From: Ktedonobacter sp. 13_1_20CM_4_53_11 | Lineage (GTDB): Bacteria; Chloroflexota; Ktedonobacteria; Ktedonobacterales; Ktedonobacteraceae | Length of the DNA stretch: 11,386 nucleotides | NCBI GenBank assembly: GCA_001919995.1 | Contig: MNIY01000091.1 | Span: 1-11,386 of the forward strand | Direction: 5' to 3' | Part shown: piece by piece, positions 1 to 6,022 of the stretch | How the letters are laid out: every line of letters starts with the position of its first letter | Position numbering within the stretch: the first letter of the stretch is position 1 | Program-made: the position numbers and the translations under genes | Notes under the pieces: generated by a model | Database searches by the model: none | What the model was told of the DNA's origin: nothing | The model's input: only the letters and a program-made list of their open reading frames with translations

Positions 1-800
1 ATCACCATCCTGCGCAGGAGCGGAGGTGGCGCGTACAACGGATCCTTGTACTCTTCATAAATAGCCTCAGCCGCCCACATCGTAGTATCAAGCCCAACGT
101 AATCCAGCAGAGTAAACGGACCCATAGGATAACCGCAACCGAGCTTCATAGCCGTATCGATATCGTCCCGCGAAGCCAGGCCATTCTCAAGCATGCGGAT
201 GGCAGCCAGCAAATAGGGTATCAACAAGAAATTTACGATGAAGCCCGCCGTATCCTTCGCCAGCACTGGTGTCTTGCCAAGTGAAACAGCAAATTGCCTC
301 ACCGTTTCAATGGTCTCTTCCGAAGTTGAGATAGTCTTGACAATTTCGACCAGTTTCATCACAGGAGCGGGATTGAAAAAATGCAGCCCGCAGACCTTAT
401 CAGGTCGTTTGGTGACCGCGCCCATCTGCGTCACATTGAGGGAAGAGGTGTTGCTCAGAAGAAGAGCCTCTGGCTTTAACACCCTGTCGAGCGCGGGAAA
501 GAGACGCAACTTCTCTTCCATATTCTCAATTGCGGCTTCAATCACCAGGTCACAATCGGCAAAATCAGTCATCTCTAGCGTCCCATGTAAACGCGCGCGA
601 TATTCATCTACCTGCCCCTGGGTAATCTTTCCCTTGCTCGCCATCGTGTCCCACGCGCCGTGGATACGCATGATACCCTTGTCAAGCAACTGCTGATTGA
701 CTTCAAGCACTACAGTTTCATAGCCCGACTGCGCGCATGTCTGCGCAATACCACCACCCATCAAACCACAGCCCACTACGCCAGCCTTTCGTATAGCCAT
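1..800 (-). CDS. 3-hydroxybutyryl-CoA dehydrogenase (C-terminus cut by window edge)
   Basis: This enzyme oxidises (3S)-3-hydroxyacyl-CoA, typically 3-hydroxybutyryl-CoA, to the 3-ketoacyl-CoA with NAD(P) in the cytoplasm, in beta-oxidation or butyrate/PHB-type metabolism. I translated 266 codons; family members are about 285 aa, so only roughly 20 residues are missing. Visible marks are the N-terminal Rossmann motif G10-x-G12-x2-G15 (VGCGLMGGGIAQ), the SNTSS segment (116-120), GLHFFNP with the catalytic His140, Glu152 in VEIV, Asn190 in GFIVN, and the C-terminal-domain signature DPLYAPPPLLRRM near the edge. The start is the ATG at 800. Its Shine-Dalgarno AAGGAG is formed by the last two sense codons of the upstream hydrolase gene, only 6 nt away, so the two are surely co-transcribed and probably translationally coupled. 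Whether the substrate is short-chain or phenylacetate-derived cannot be told from the sequence. Confidence 0.93.
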   Translation of the reverse strand, partial: MAIRKAGVVGCGLMGGGIAQTCAQSGYETVVLEVNQQLLDKGIMRIHGAWDTMASKGKITQGQVDEYRARLHGTLEMTDFADCDLVIEAAIENMEEKLRLFPALDRVLKPEALLLSNTSSLNVTQMGAVTKRPDKVCGLHFFNPAPVMKLVEIVKTISTSEETIETVRQFAVSLGKTPVLAKDTAGFIVNFLLIPYLLAAIRMLENGLASRDDIDTAMKLGCGYPMGPFTLLDYVGLDTTMWAAEAIYEEYKDPLYAPPPLLRRMV

Positions 801-806
801 TGACTC

Positions 807-1679
807 TTACTCCTTATCTATGAAATGACGGATTTCCCACACTGGGCCATCTTCAATACCAAAGTTAATCGTATAGTGGTTCAGTTTGGGGAAATCGACA
901 AAGCGACAGTCTTTTATTCCATGTTGGATAGCCGCTGCAGCTCCCTCCGGCAAAAGTTGGTCGTTGTTAGTAAACAACCCCTGACCTGCGCGCATTAAGA
1001 GGGTGGGTACAGTAACGTCCTTCCACTGCTCAGCAAGTTTGAGCTCGTAAAGATTGTATTCGTTATCCTTGAGGATGCCTTCGCGGTAGGCTTTAGAGAT
1101 GACTGATCCATCACTCCTACGGTAAACGTCGTGTTCGTAATACAGATCGATATAAGGATTCCAGTAGGGTCCCAGAAATGGAGCCGCTTTAAGGCGTTGT
1201 GTATATTCCTCGAACGAGGCAACCGGTGTCCCCAACCGGTTAATGGCAGCAGTAAGCCAGGCAGGCTGTTCCTCGATTGTTTTCCATGGTACAGGTGCGC
1301 CGGCATCGATTAAGATGAGTTTACTCAATTTCTCTGGATAATGTGCCGCGAAATAGAGTGCGATGAATGCACCGGAGGAATGTCCAGCTATTACTGGGCG
1401 ATCCAGCTCTAATGCATCGATCAATCTGGCTAGATCAGCAGCATGGGTAGGAATGCTATACCCACTCTCAGGTTTATCGCTATCTCCTCGGCCACGTTGA
1501 TCATAGGCGAATACACGATGATCACGTGCCAGGTCATCGGCATAAGCCTGAAAACCAAAAGCATTGGCGGTTATACCGTGCGCAAAAATAATGGGAGAAC
1601 CTTGCTCTCCCCACTGAAGATAGTGAAAGGTGAGGTCGCCTGCGTGGACGAACTCATCGCGGACTGGTTTCGTCAGCAT
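807..1679 (-). CDS. Alpha/beta hydrolase (serine hydrolase)
   Basis: A 290-aa cytoplasmic alpha/beta-hydrolase-fold protein without a signal peptide. The oxyanion-hole HG is at residues 34-35 (FAHGITA), followed by the strand/turn YDQRGRGDSDKP (59-70). The nucleophile elbow GHSSG (99-103) gives Ser101 as nucleophile. Asp240 is a possible acid, and His268 in KLNHYT fits the catalytic His. A cap region lies at about 130-215. The substrate is unknown; esters, lactones or an acyl-CoA-derived compound are all possible given the downstream 3-hydroxybutyryl-CoA dehydrogenase. I chose the ATG at 1679 over the in-frame ATG at 1784 because it has AAGGAG six bases upstream and homologues begin near this point, whereas the longer version would add 35 residues that overlap the HIT gene. 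Even so, its first 26 nt overlap the end of the HIT gene, indicating an operon and coupled translation. Confidence 0.9.
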   Translation of the reverse strand: MLTKPVRDEFVHAGDLTFHYLQWGEQGSPIIFAHGITANAFGFQAYADDLARDHRVFAYDQRGRGDSDKPESGYSIPTHAADLARLIDALELDRPVIAGHSSGAFIALYFAAHYPEKLSKLILIDAGAPVPWKTIEEQPAWLTAAINRLGTPVASFEEYTQRLKAAPFLGPYWNPYIDLYYEHDVYRRSDGSVISKAYREGILKDNEYNLYELKLAEQWKDVTVPTLLMRAGQGLFTNNDQLLPEGAAAAIQHGIKDCRFVDFPKLNHYTINFGIEDGPVWEIRHFIDKE

Positions 1680-2325
1680 GTACTGCTCCTTGATCGTGAT
1701 ATTGGTGCCATTTTTCTTTCGTTGCCGCAATGATCGGAGCGCCTTCTTTATAGCGTTGTTGCTGTGAATGCCACTGGACATCATTGCTACGTAAGCTTAC
1801 TCCATGCCATAAAACGTCTTTGATCACCTGCATATAGCGGTCCATTTCCGGGGCAAAAAGAAAGGCGTTCATAGCCTCTTCCATATAGAAGTAGTGGCCG
1901 TAGGTAGCGTACCACTCGCGTACATCTTCTTGTGATTGCACGGTGAGGGCATGTAGTGCCTTTGCTCGGTCATACCCTGTCGTCCCGAAGGGAAAGCAGT
2001 GAAGATGGGCATGATAAACTGTTTGCCGGAAGACGCCATGCTCCCAGAAAATAGCGGGAGCATAGTACCGCTCAAAGAAATCTTGTACTTCTCGCTTTAA
2101 CGCAAGTAACTCATCATCCAGTTCAGCAGGCGCGGCTCCATAGCAGGTATAGTGGTGCTTAGGAATAATGAGAATATGACCTTCGACAAGCGGTGCATGG
2201 TCGGCAACGATGAAAAACGCATTTGTCTCTTTGAGCATATTCGTAGCAAAATTACTACGCTGGCAAAATGCACAATTACTACTACTTGTTTTGGCATCCA
2301 AGGAGGCATGGCTCCCATTCTGCAT
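1654..2325 (-). CDS. HIT-family (histidine triad) nucleotide-binding protein
   Basis: A 223-aa protein with a HIT domain in its first half, a fold that hydrolyses or transfers nucleoside phosphates (AMP-lysine, Ap4A-type or nucleotidyl substrates). A CxxC pair (C18, C21) begins the domain and may bind zinc with His50 (EGHILIIPK). The triad is H105-A-H107-L-H109 followed by CF, giving the HxHxH core, with the middle His as the expected nucleophile. Canonical HIT proteins are about 110-150 aa, so the last 90 or so residues, rich in Trp, His and Gln, form an extension of unknown role. The ATG at 2325 is supported by AAGGAG eight or nine bases upstream and by a sigma-A-like promoter at 2372-2401. 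It is the first gene of the leftward operon. The exact substrate cannot be read from the sequence. Confidence 0.9.
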   Translation of the reverse strand: MQNGSHASLDAKTSSSNCAFCQRSNFATNMLKETNAFFIVADHAPLVEGHILIIPKHHYTCYGAAPAELDDELLALKREVQDFFERYYAPAIFWEHGVFRQTVYHAHLHCFPFGTTGYDRAKALHALTVQSQEDVREWYATYGHYFYMEEAMNAFLFAPEMDRYMQVIKDVLWHGVSLRSNDVQWHSQQQRYKEGAPIIAATKEKWHQYHDQGAVHADETSPR

Positions 2326-2371
2326 CCAGGTAACTCCTTACTGGTAAATGTTGCTGTTTTAACACAATTTC

Positions 2372-2401
2372 AGTATAGCGCGGTGTTAATCAGATTGACA
2401 A
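2372..2401 (-). promoter_or_regulatory. Sigma-A-like promoter of the HIT operon
   Basis: On the minus strand, TTGTCA (complement of 2396-2401) and TATACT (complement of 2372-2377) are separated by 18 bp. Transcription would begin about 40 nt upstream of the HIT start codon. The -35 box lies inside the TTGACAAGTCAAC motif, so a bound regulator would block polymerase. Confidence 0.65.
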
Positions 2402-2407
2402 GTCAAC
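2395..2407. promoter_or_regulatory. Candidate operator, copy 1 (TTGACAAGTCAAC)
   Basis: The first 12 bases form an inverted repeat, TTGAC-AA-GTCAA, overlying the -35 of the HIT promoter. Twelve of the 13 bases recur at 2906-2918 in the divergent promoter region. Symmetry, position over a -35 box and recurrence suggest binding by a dimeric repressor, for example of MarR or TetR type. No such regulator gene is in the window, so the assignment is inference. Confidence 0.45.
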
Positions 2408-2442
2408 ACATGCAAGGCTGCAGCAGTAACTTTATACATTTC

Positions 2443-2797
2443 TCATCCAGCGTGCTTGAAACCAGCTTCTGCCATAGTCAAAGGTTGACCTTCGCCCTGC
2501 ATGCCCACATCTACGACTTCACCGACGACCAGCGTCGAGTCTCCTGCTTCAACCGTATGGCGTCAGTTCGCGCCCACCTGAGCGCAATACATTGATGGTA
2601 AAGATGCGGCTGTGCAGGATCATCGGCAAAGACTTCGACACATTCTCAATAGAGACTGCAACTAAAGGAGGATCAAAGGACGCCTGCGTCAACCAATTCG
2701 CGGTAAATATATTGACCTCGCCTTCATCCGCGCATGAAATAGCATAGAGCCCATAAGTGAAGGTGCGTAATACCTGTTTTTTTATCTTTGGGTCCAA
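2443..2797 (-). pseudogene. Flavin reductase-like protein, broken by internal deletion and frameshift
   Basis: The upstream part starts at TTG 2797 (AAAGGG about 8 nt before) and reads for 82 codons to a stop at 2549. It resembles the N-terminal half of the flavin reductase-like (FMN-binding split barrel, PF01613) family, with RTFTYGLYAISC, the FMN-contacting FTANWLTQASFDPPLVAVSIEN stretch (here about residues 31-52), and INVLRSGGREL. After REL it runs out of frame. From 2550 another frame encodes 35 residues that look like the family C-terminus: EAGDSTLVVGEVVDVG, then PLTMAEAGFKHAG and a stop at 2443. Intact relatives are about 160 aa; here about 45-50 central residues are missing and the two halves are out of phase. 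The intact enzyme would reduce or bind FMN and donate it to a partner oxygenase. The remnant is unlikely to be functional. Confidence 0.8.
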
Positions 2798-2874
2798 TAT
2801 TTTATCCCTTTCTCATTTTCACTGAGTGCTTCAGTTGCGATTTCCACCGTAACTGCGAAATAGAATCTGATTCC

Positions 2875-2904
2875 ATTGTAACCCCGCTACTATTGTCATA
2901 TCAA
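2875..2904 (-). promoter_or_regulatory. Leftward promoter of the flavin reductase remnant
   Basis: On the minus strand, TTGATA (complement of 2899-2904) and TACAAT (complement of 2875-2880) are spaced 18 bp apart, about 80 nt upstream of the TTG start. The -35 overlaps the left end of the palindrome at 2903-2915. Confidence 0.5.
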
Positions 2905-2918
2905 CTTGACAAGTTAAC
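2903..2918. promoter_or_regulatory. Candidate shared operator, copy 2 (palindrome AACTTGACAAGTT)
   Basis: Positions 2903-2915 form a perfect 13-bp palindrome (AACTTG-A-CAAGTT). The overlapping 13-mer at 2906-2918 (TTGACAAGTTAAC) differs from copy 1 at 2395-2407 by a single base. It sits between the -35 boxes of two divergent promoters, so one bound dimer could control both. The regulator is unknown. Confidence 0.5.
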
Positions 2919-2935
2919 TCTTCTATGCCTAGTAT
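2906..2935 (+). promoter_or_regulatory. Rightward sigma-A-like promoter for the secreted peptidase gene
   Basis: A perfect -35 TTGACA (2906-2911) and the -10-like TAGTAT (2930-2935) are spaced 18 bp apart. The -35 lies within the palindrome at 2903-2915. It reads towards the gene at 3080, which would have a leader of about 135 nt. Confidence 0.55.
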
Positions 2936-3079
2936 GCTACTACAAAGAACGGTACATGATTCTTCCGCGTACGCGCAGCCTGCGACTGTACTGTCTCTTA
3001 TCATTATGTATGTACGTACCCCCGTAACTTCCTTCCTGTACGCCGACATATACTGCCTTTCTGAGGGGAGAAAGAGATC
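2936..3079 (+). other. Untranslated leader between the divergent promoters and the peptidase gene
   Basis: I see no convincing gene here. It holds short self-complementary patches (GCGTACGC; GTACGTAC) and ends with a purine-rich stretch containing GAGGGGAG about 10 nt before the ATG at 3080, which serves as ribosome binding site. No riboswitch class was recognised. Confidence 0.4.
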
Positions 3080-4069
3080 ATGACCTACCTATCGCGCCGT
3101 TTTGCTTCCGTCATTGTAAGCGTCGTTCTTGTGCTGGCATTGAGCCAGCTGCTTCAGCTGAATGGGGGATTATCAGCTCAAGCGAAAGCAGGCAACCCAT
3201 CGGTACAACTGTCCCCGATCTGTTCGCCATGCTACTCGTTTTATGGCTCCAATCACAGTTGGATGTACACCGCGACCAACGATTGGTACCAGCACCAGGG
3301 AAACTGGTGTGGCATCGCCAACATTCGAGCCATCCAGGTGTACGACTGGCTCTATTACAATGGTAGGGCCCCTGCCTGGGATAACTCCCAGGAGGCCATT
3401 CACAACCGTCTCAATTCGTATTCGAGCCCGTGGGGATCCGGAGGAGGCTATGTCTGGTCGAATATCAGTCGCGATTTTGGTACCGATCCACACGCGATCG
3501 CCTATGGAGCGTGGTACGATACGCCGGTGGGCACCAGCACGCAGCCGTACTGGTTTCACAACTGGATCTACCGCACCAGCAGCAAGACCGCCACGTATGA
3601 CTTCGGCACTGACTTTGGCAGGAACACCGTCTCCCACAACGATCCCATCAGCGTCACCATCGACGGGGCCTATCACTCCTTCGTCGTCGACGGCGTCTGG
3701 GCAACCAGCGATCCCTCCTATCCTGGGACGACCCTGAGCGCGATCGATACCTGGGATCCCTGGCTCAATCACGCCAACCACTCGGTGGACGGCACCCATC
3801 CCTACAACCAGACACAGAACCAGGTTTGGTCGCTCACTGATTGGACAACCAATCGTGTGATGTGGGGGCAGGGCTACAACACCCACAACGGCTCCGATCC
3901 CGATCCGGATACGCCCAACCACTACTACGTGCCGCCGTTCAACAGTTATGGGGTCCCCTACCACTGGAACACGTACTTCGTTACCATCGAGCAGGATCGT
4001 ATCAACAACGCCTATACCTCGTTTAACTACGCTATCGATCAGAATGGGCATCTCGCACCGCATAACTGA
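3080..4069 (+). CDS. Secreted C39-like (papain-fold) cysteine peptidase candidate
   Basis: A 329-aa exported protein. The signal peptide has a short positive n-region (R6, R7), a hydrophobic core at 8-25 and an AQAKA|G-type cleavage site near residue 37. The mature part is very rich in Trp, Tyr, Asn and His and poor in Lys, as is common for extracellular proteins. A possible catalytic set occurs in the order expected for C39-like peptidases: Gln71 or Gln73 as oxyanion residue, Cys77 in GNWCGIANI, His199 in DGAYHSFVVDGV, and an acid in IDTWDPW (Asp223/Asp226). C48-SP-C51 could form a disulphide. I infer the peptidase role from this motif order, not from alignment; a non-catalytic relative or a peptide-cleaving bacteriocin-type enzyme is possible. 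The broken companion gene follows 75 nt downstream with no visible terminator between, suggesting one transcript. Confidence 0.72.
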   Translation: MTYLSRRFASVIVSVVLVLALSQLLQLNGGLSAQAKAGNPSVQLSPICSPCYSFYGSNHSWMYTATNDWYQHQGNWCGIANIRAIQVYDWLYYNGRAPAWDNSQEAIHNRLNSYSSPWGSGGGYVWSNISRDFGTDPHAIAYGAWYDTPVGTSTQPYWFHNWIYRTSSKTATYDFGTDFGRNTVSHNDPISVTIDGAYHSFVVDGVWATSDPSYPGTTLSAIDTWDPWLNHANHSVDGTHPYNQTQNQVWSLTDWTTNRVMWGQGYNTHNGSDPDPDTPNHYYVPPFNSYGVPYHWNTYFVTIEQDRINNAYTSFNYAIDQNGHLAPHN

Positions 4070-4144
4070 GGCGCTACTCGGGCTCGCGATGAGCGCAAAA
4101 GCCATACGTTGTGAGAAGTACATAGACAAAGAAAGGATTTAGCG

Positions 4145-4929
4145 ATGTCAAACTCTAGGGGACAAGCCGGGGGTAGAGGGTCTGGCAAATACGATCACAC
4201 GAGATTGCACCTTCAAAAACAACCTGCTTTGATACATCGGGATCGCAAATACTCAAAAGGAGATGGTTTCTCAACATTGCTTCGCTCAACCACCCGAAGG
4301 GAACGTGTGGTAATGCTGGTCAGGCTCCCTGTCCAGTTTCCGACCCGGCGTGGGTATCCGTTGGAGCAGGGTCACCGGCTGCCGTCGCCTCGGCGATTAC
4401 TACCAATCAAGAGTTTATTGCCCTCGCCAGTCAGTACGGGTTTACCTCTCTTGATATACCGGCACTGGTGCATGCCTACAGAGCGCATACGGGTGTAGAC
4501 TACTACGATGACGACCATTGGGTCGTTTCCGTGCGTAATAACACTGGCATGCGATGCGGCCTCTTCGACTTCGTCTTTGATCGTGCCCACTCGCGCATGC
4601 GTTTCTCCTCGTATGGAGTGCTCACCGCACAGGATCCGCATGCCCTCCAGGCCTTTCCCTACGTGTCATCGTCGGCCGCGCTGTCACGTTTGCAGACCCA
4701 GCGCAAACTCAAAGTGTTGGCAAGTACGCGCCCGGAATTGATCTTCTTCCCAATCGACCCCAGTTTCCCGTACCTGACTTCACCGGTTCACAAGTGGGCT
4801 GGTGGTGGCAATTCGGCAATGAACCCGATGTGGCATATGTCCGGGTCTGATCGGCACGATTACTTCCTTGGTGCGGATCTGTATGTCCACGGGCAGCAAG
4901 ACCTGCCAATTACCACGGGGCAACCTTAG
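4145..4929 (+). pseudogene. Companion protein gene with broken 5' end (frameshift or lost start)
   Basis: The convincing coding frame runs from 4177 to the stop at 4929 (about 250 codons) and includes NQEFIALASQYGFTSLDI, VDYYDDDHWVVSVRN, RCGLFDFVFDRA, RFSSYGVLTAQDP and PELIFFPIDPSFPYLTSPVHKW. It contains no in-frame ATG, GTG or TTG before GTG 4468, which would cut through conserved-looking sequence, and stops sit at 4156 and 4174. The only start with a good ribosome binding site is ATG 4145 (AAAGGA seven nt before), but it lies in a different frame, reads an Arg-rich, non-protein-like sequence and ends at 4498. The likely explanation is a frameshift or small rearrangement between 4145 and about 4300. 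No signal peptide is visible, unlike the neighbours. I do not recognise the family with certainty. A sequencing error or a very rare start codon remains possible. Confidence 0.6.
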
Positions 4930-4931
4930 CG

Positions 4932-4946
4932 GGTGAGCGGTTCACC
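4932..4946 (+). other. Small stem-loop just after the companion gene
   Basis: GGTGA and TCACC pair as a 5-bp stem with a 5-nt loop, three bases after the stop codon. No T-run follows, so it is a weak terminator candidate at best. The rest of the gap up to 5093 shows nothing I can name. Confidence 0.2.
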
Positions 4947-5093
4947 TCACATGTTTTGGGATCAGCGCAGCTGGGGAAACGCGAGCGTAGCTAAGCGCGT
5001 CGTTCTATAAGGTGAAGGAAAAGTGAGGGAGTGGTTTTGTGTGAAAGATCGTGGAGGCTTCATGCTCTCGTGATAGTGAAGGAGGAAGATACG

Positions 5094-5768
5094 ATGGCGT
5101 TTCAACAGCAATACACTTGCCGTTATTACCTGGCTGCGTTCTGCTTCATTGTGCTCATCTCAATGCTTTCAGCGTGCGATGCCTGGGTAGGAGGTACTTC
5201 TCCCACCCAGGCGTCCACTGCGTCGTTTCCAAAACCGGATAGTTCGCCCAAAGGTCCAGGTGGGCTCACTGCCACCGTCGGTTCGAGCAACTGCTCCTTC
5301 AAGAGCGCCGCTCCAGTCTCGGCGAGCGGCTGGAAAGTGTACAAGGATAGCCGTTTTCCCTTCAAATTTGCCGTCCCACCGGGCTGGCGAGCGGGCTCAT
5401 TTGTAGATGACAGCGGGAACGATTATATTGTGCAGGTGTTCCCACCCGGCAGTACCACTCCTGTTGGTCAGGTGGGGCTGACCGACCAGGAGCATTTTTC
5501 AGTCACGGTCGCGCTCGTTGGCCCTACGAGTACGTATGCAAACGACCCAAATTGGAGTCCAGAGGCGGGCGGTATTACGATCAGTGGCGTCAAGACCACG
5601 CTCTATGATCGCACAACACCAGATTGTGGAGAGGTAAATCGTGGTGCTACCGTCGATCTCAAGCACCACCATTTTACATTCTTTCTGACCTCCATCACAA
5701 CAAAAGCGAAAGTGGACATTGCGCTCTTTCAGAGTACGCTACAAAGCTTCATCTATACTCAACCATAG
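5094..5768 (+). CDS. Lipoprotein with PsbP/Mog1-like domain
   Basis: A 224-aa predicted lipoprotein. A hydrophobic segment (residues 11-27) leads into the lipobox L25-S-A-C28, so Cys28 should be lipidated and the protein tethered to the outer face of the membrane. A low-complexity Ser/Pro/Thr/Gly linker (about 30-62) separates the anchor from a globular domain. That domain opens with GWKVYKDSRFPFKFAVPPGW (79-98) and closes with the helix LFQSTLQSFIY (211-221), the pattern of PsbP/Mog1-type domains. C67 and C178 may pair. PsbP-like domains outside phototrophs usually have no known function, so none is assigned. I chose ATG 5094 because AAGGAGG lies about 8 nt upstream; the in-frame start at 5031 would put 21 polar residues before the signal sequence. 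It is downstream of the secreted-peptidase pair and may share its transcript. Confidence 0.8.
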   Translation: MAFQQQYTCRYYLAAFCFIVLISMLSACDAWVGGTSPTQASTASFPKPDSSPKGPGGLTATVGSSNCSFKSAAPVSASGWKVYKDSRFPFKFAVPPGWRAGSFVDDSGNDYIVQVFPPGSTTPVGQVGLTDQEHFSVTVALVGPTSTYANDPNWSPEAGGITISGVKTTLYDRTTPDCGEVNRGATVDLKHHHFTFFLTSITTKAKVDIALFQSTLQSFIYTQP

Positions 5769-5789
5769 AAGTTTTGGTGAAATAACTGT

Positions 5790-5818
5790 TTGACATTGAT
5801 TTGGTGTAATTGTATTGT
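5790..5818 (+). promoter_or_regulatory. Sigma-A-like promoter of the lactate operon
   Basis: A perfect -35 TTGACA (5790-5795), a 17-bp spacer and the -10 TATTGT (5813-5818), in an AT-rich patch 20 nt after the lipoprotein stop codon. An 8-bp palindrome ATGATCAT (5819-5826) falls at the expected start site and could be an operator half, but this is weak. Confidence 0.65.
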
Positions 5819-5826
5819 ATGATCAT

Positions 5827-6008
5827 GCTCCTGGCGACATTTGTGGAGTTAGTCCTTACGCACTACTCGTCATTGTACTGTGTATGATTCGTTTTCTTTT
5901 TCTGTGAAAATCGGAGCAGGTGCATAGTCGAGTGTCAGTAAAGGCACATCAAAGCTAACGGTAATAACGAGAACAATTGCAGGCATTGAGTTCGATAACA
6001 GCTCCAGT
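5827..6008 (+). other. Long 5' leader of the lactate permease mRNA
   Basis: About 190 nt separate the predicted start site from the ribosome binding site of the permease gene. I find no convincing ORF with a ribosome binding site, no transcription terminator and no known riboswitch. A pyrimidine-rich run (TTTTCTTTTTCT, near 5890) is followed by GAAAA, which could pair weakly. The length leaves room for post-transcriptional control. Confidence 0.35.
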
Positions 6009-6018
6009 AGGAGGTGAT
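6009..6018 (+). promoter_or_regulatory. Extended Shine-Dalgarno (AGGAGGTGAT)
   Basis: Ten contiguous bases match the complement of the 16S rRNA 3' end, with 8 nt between AGGAGG and ATG 6023. This fixes the permease start at 6023 rather than the in-frame ATG at 6014, which would lie inside the site. Confidence 0.8.
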
Positions 6019-6022
6019 ACCA

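Noticed and set aside
1680..1784. N-terminal extension of the hydrolase to ATG 1784
   Set aside because: It would overlap the HIT gene by over 130 nt, lacks hydrolase homology, and the ATG at 1679 has a clear AAGGAG.
3173..4129. Long minus-strand open frame opposite the secreted peptidase gene
   Set aside because: It is Val/Ile/Gly/Arg-rich, has no ribosome binding site or domain, and mirrors the codon pattern of the plus-strand gene, which has a clear signal peptide.
4932..4946. Stem-loop as an intrinsic terminator
   Set aside because: The stem is only 5 bp and no T-run follows.
5819..5826. ATGATCAT palindrome as a GntR/LldR-type operator
   Set aside because: It is too short and does not match the GntR-family consensus; noted only as a weak possibility.
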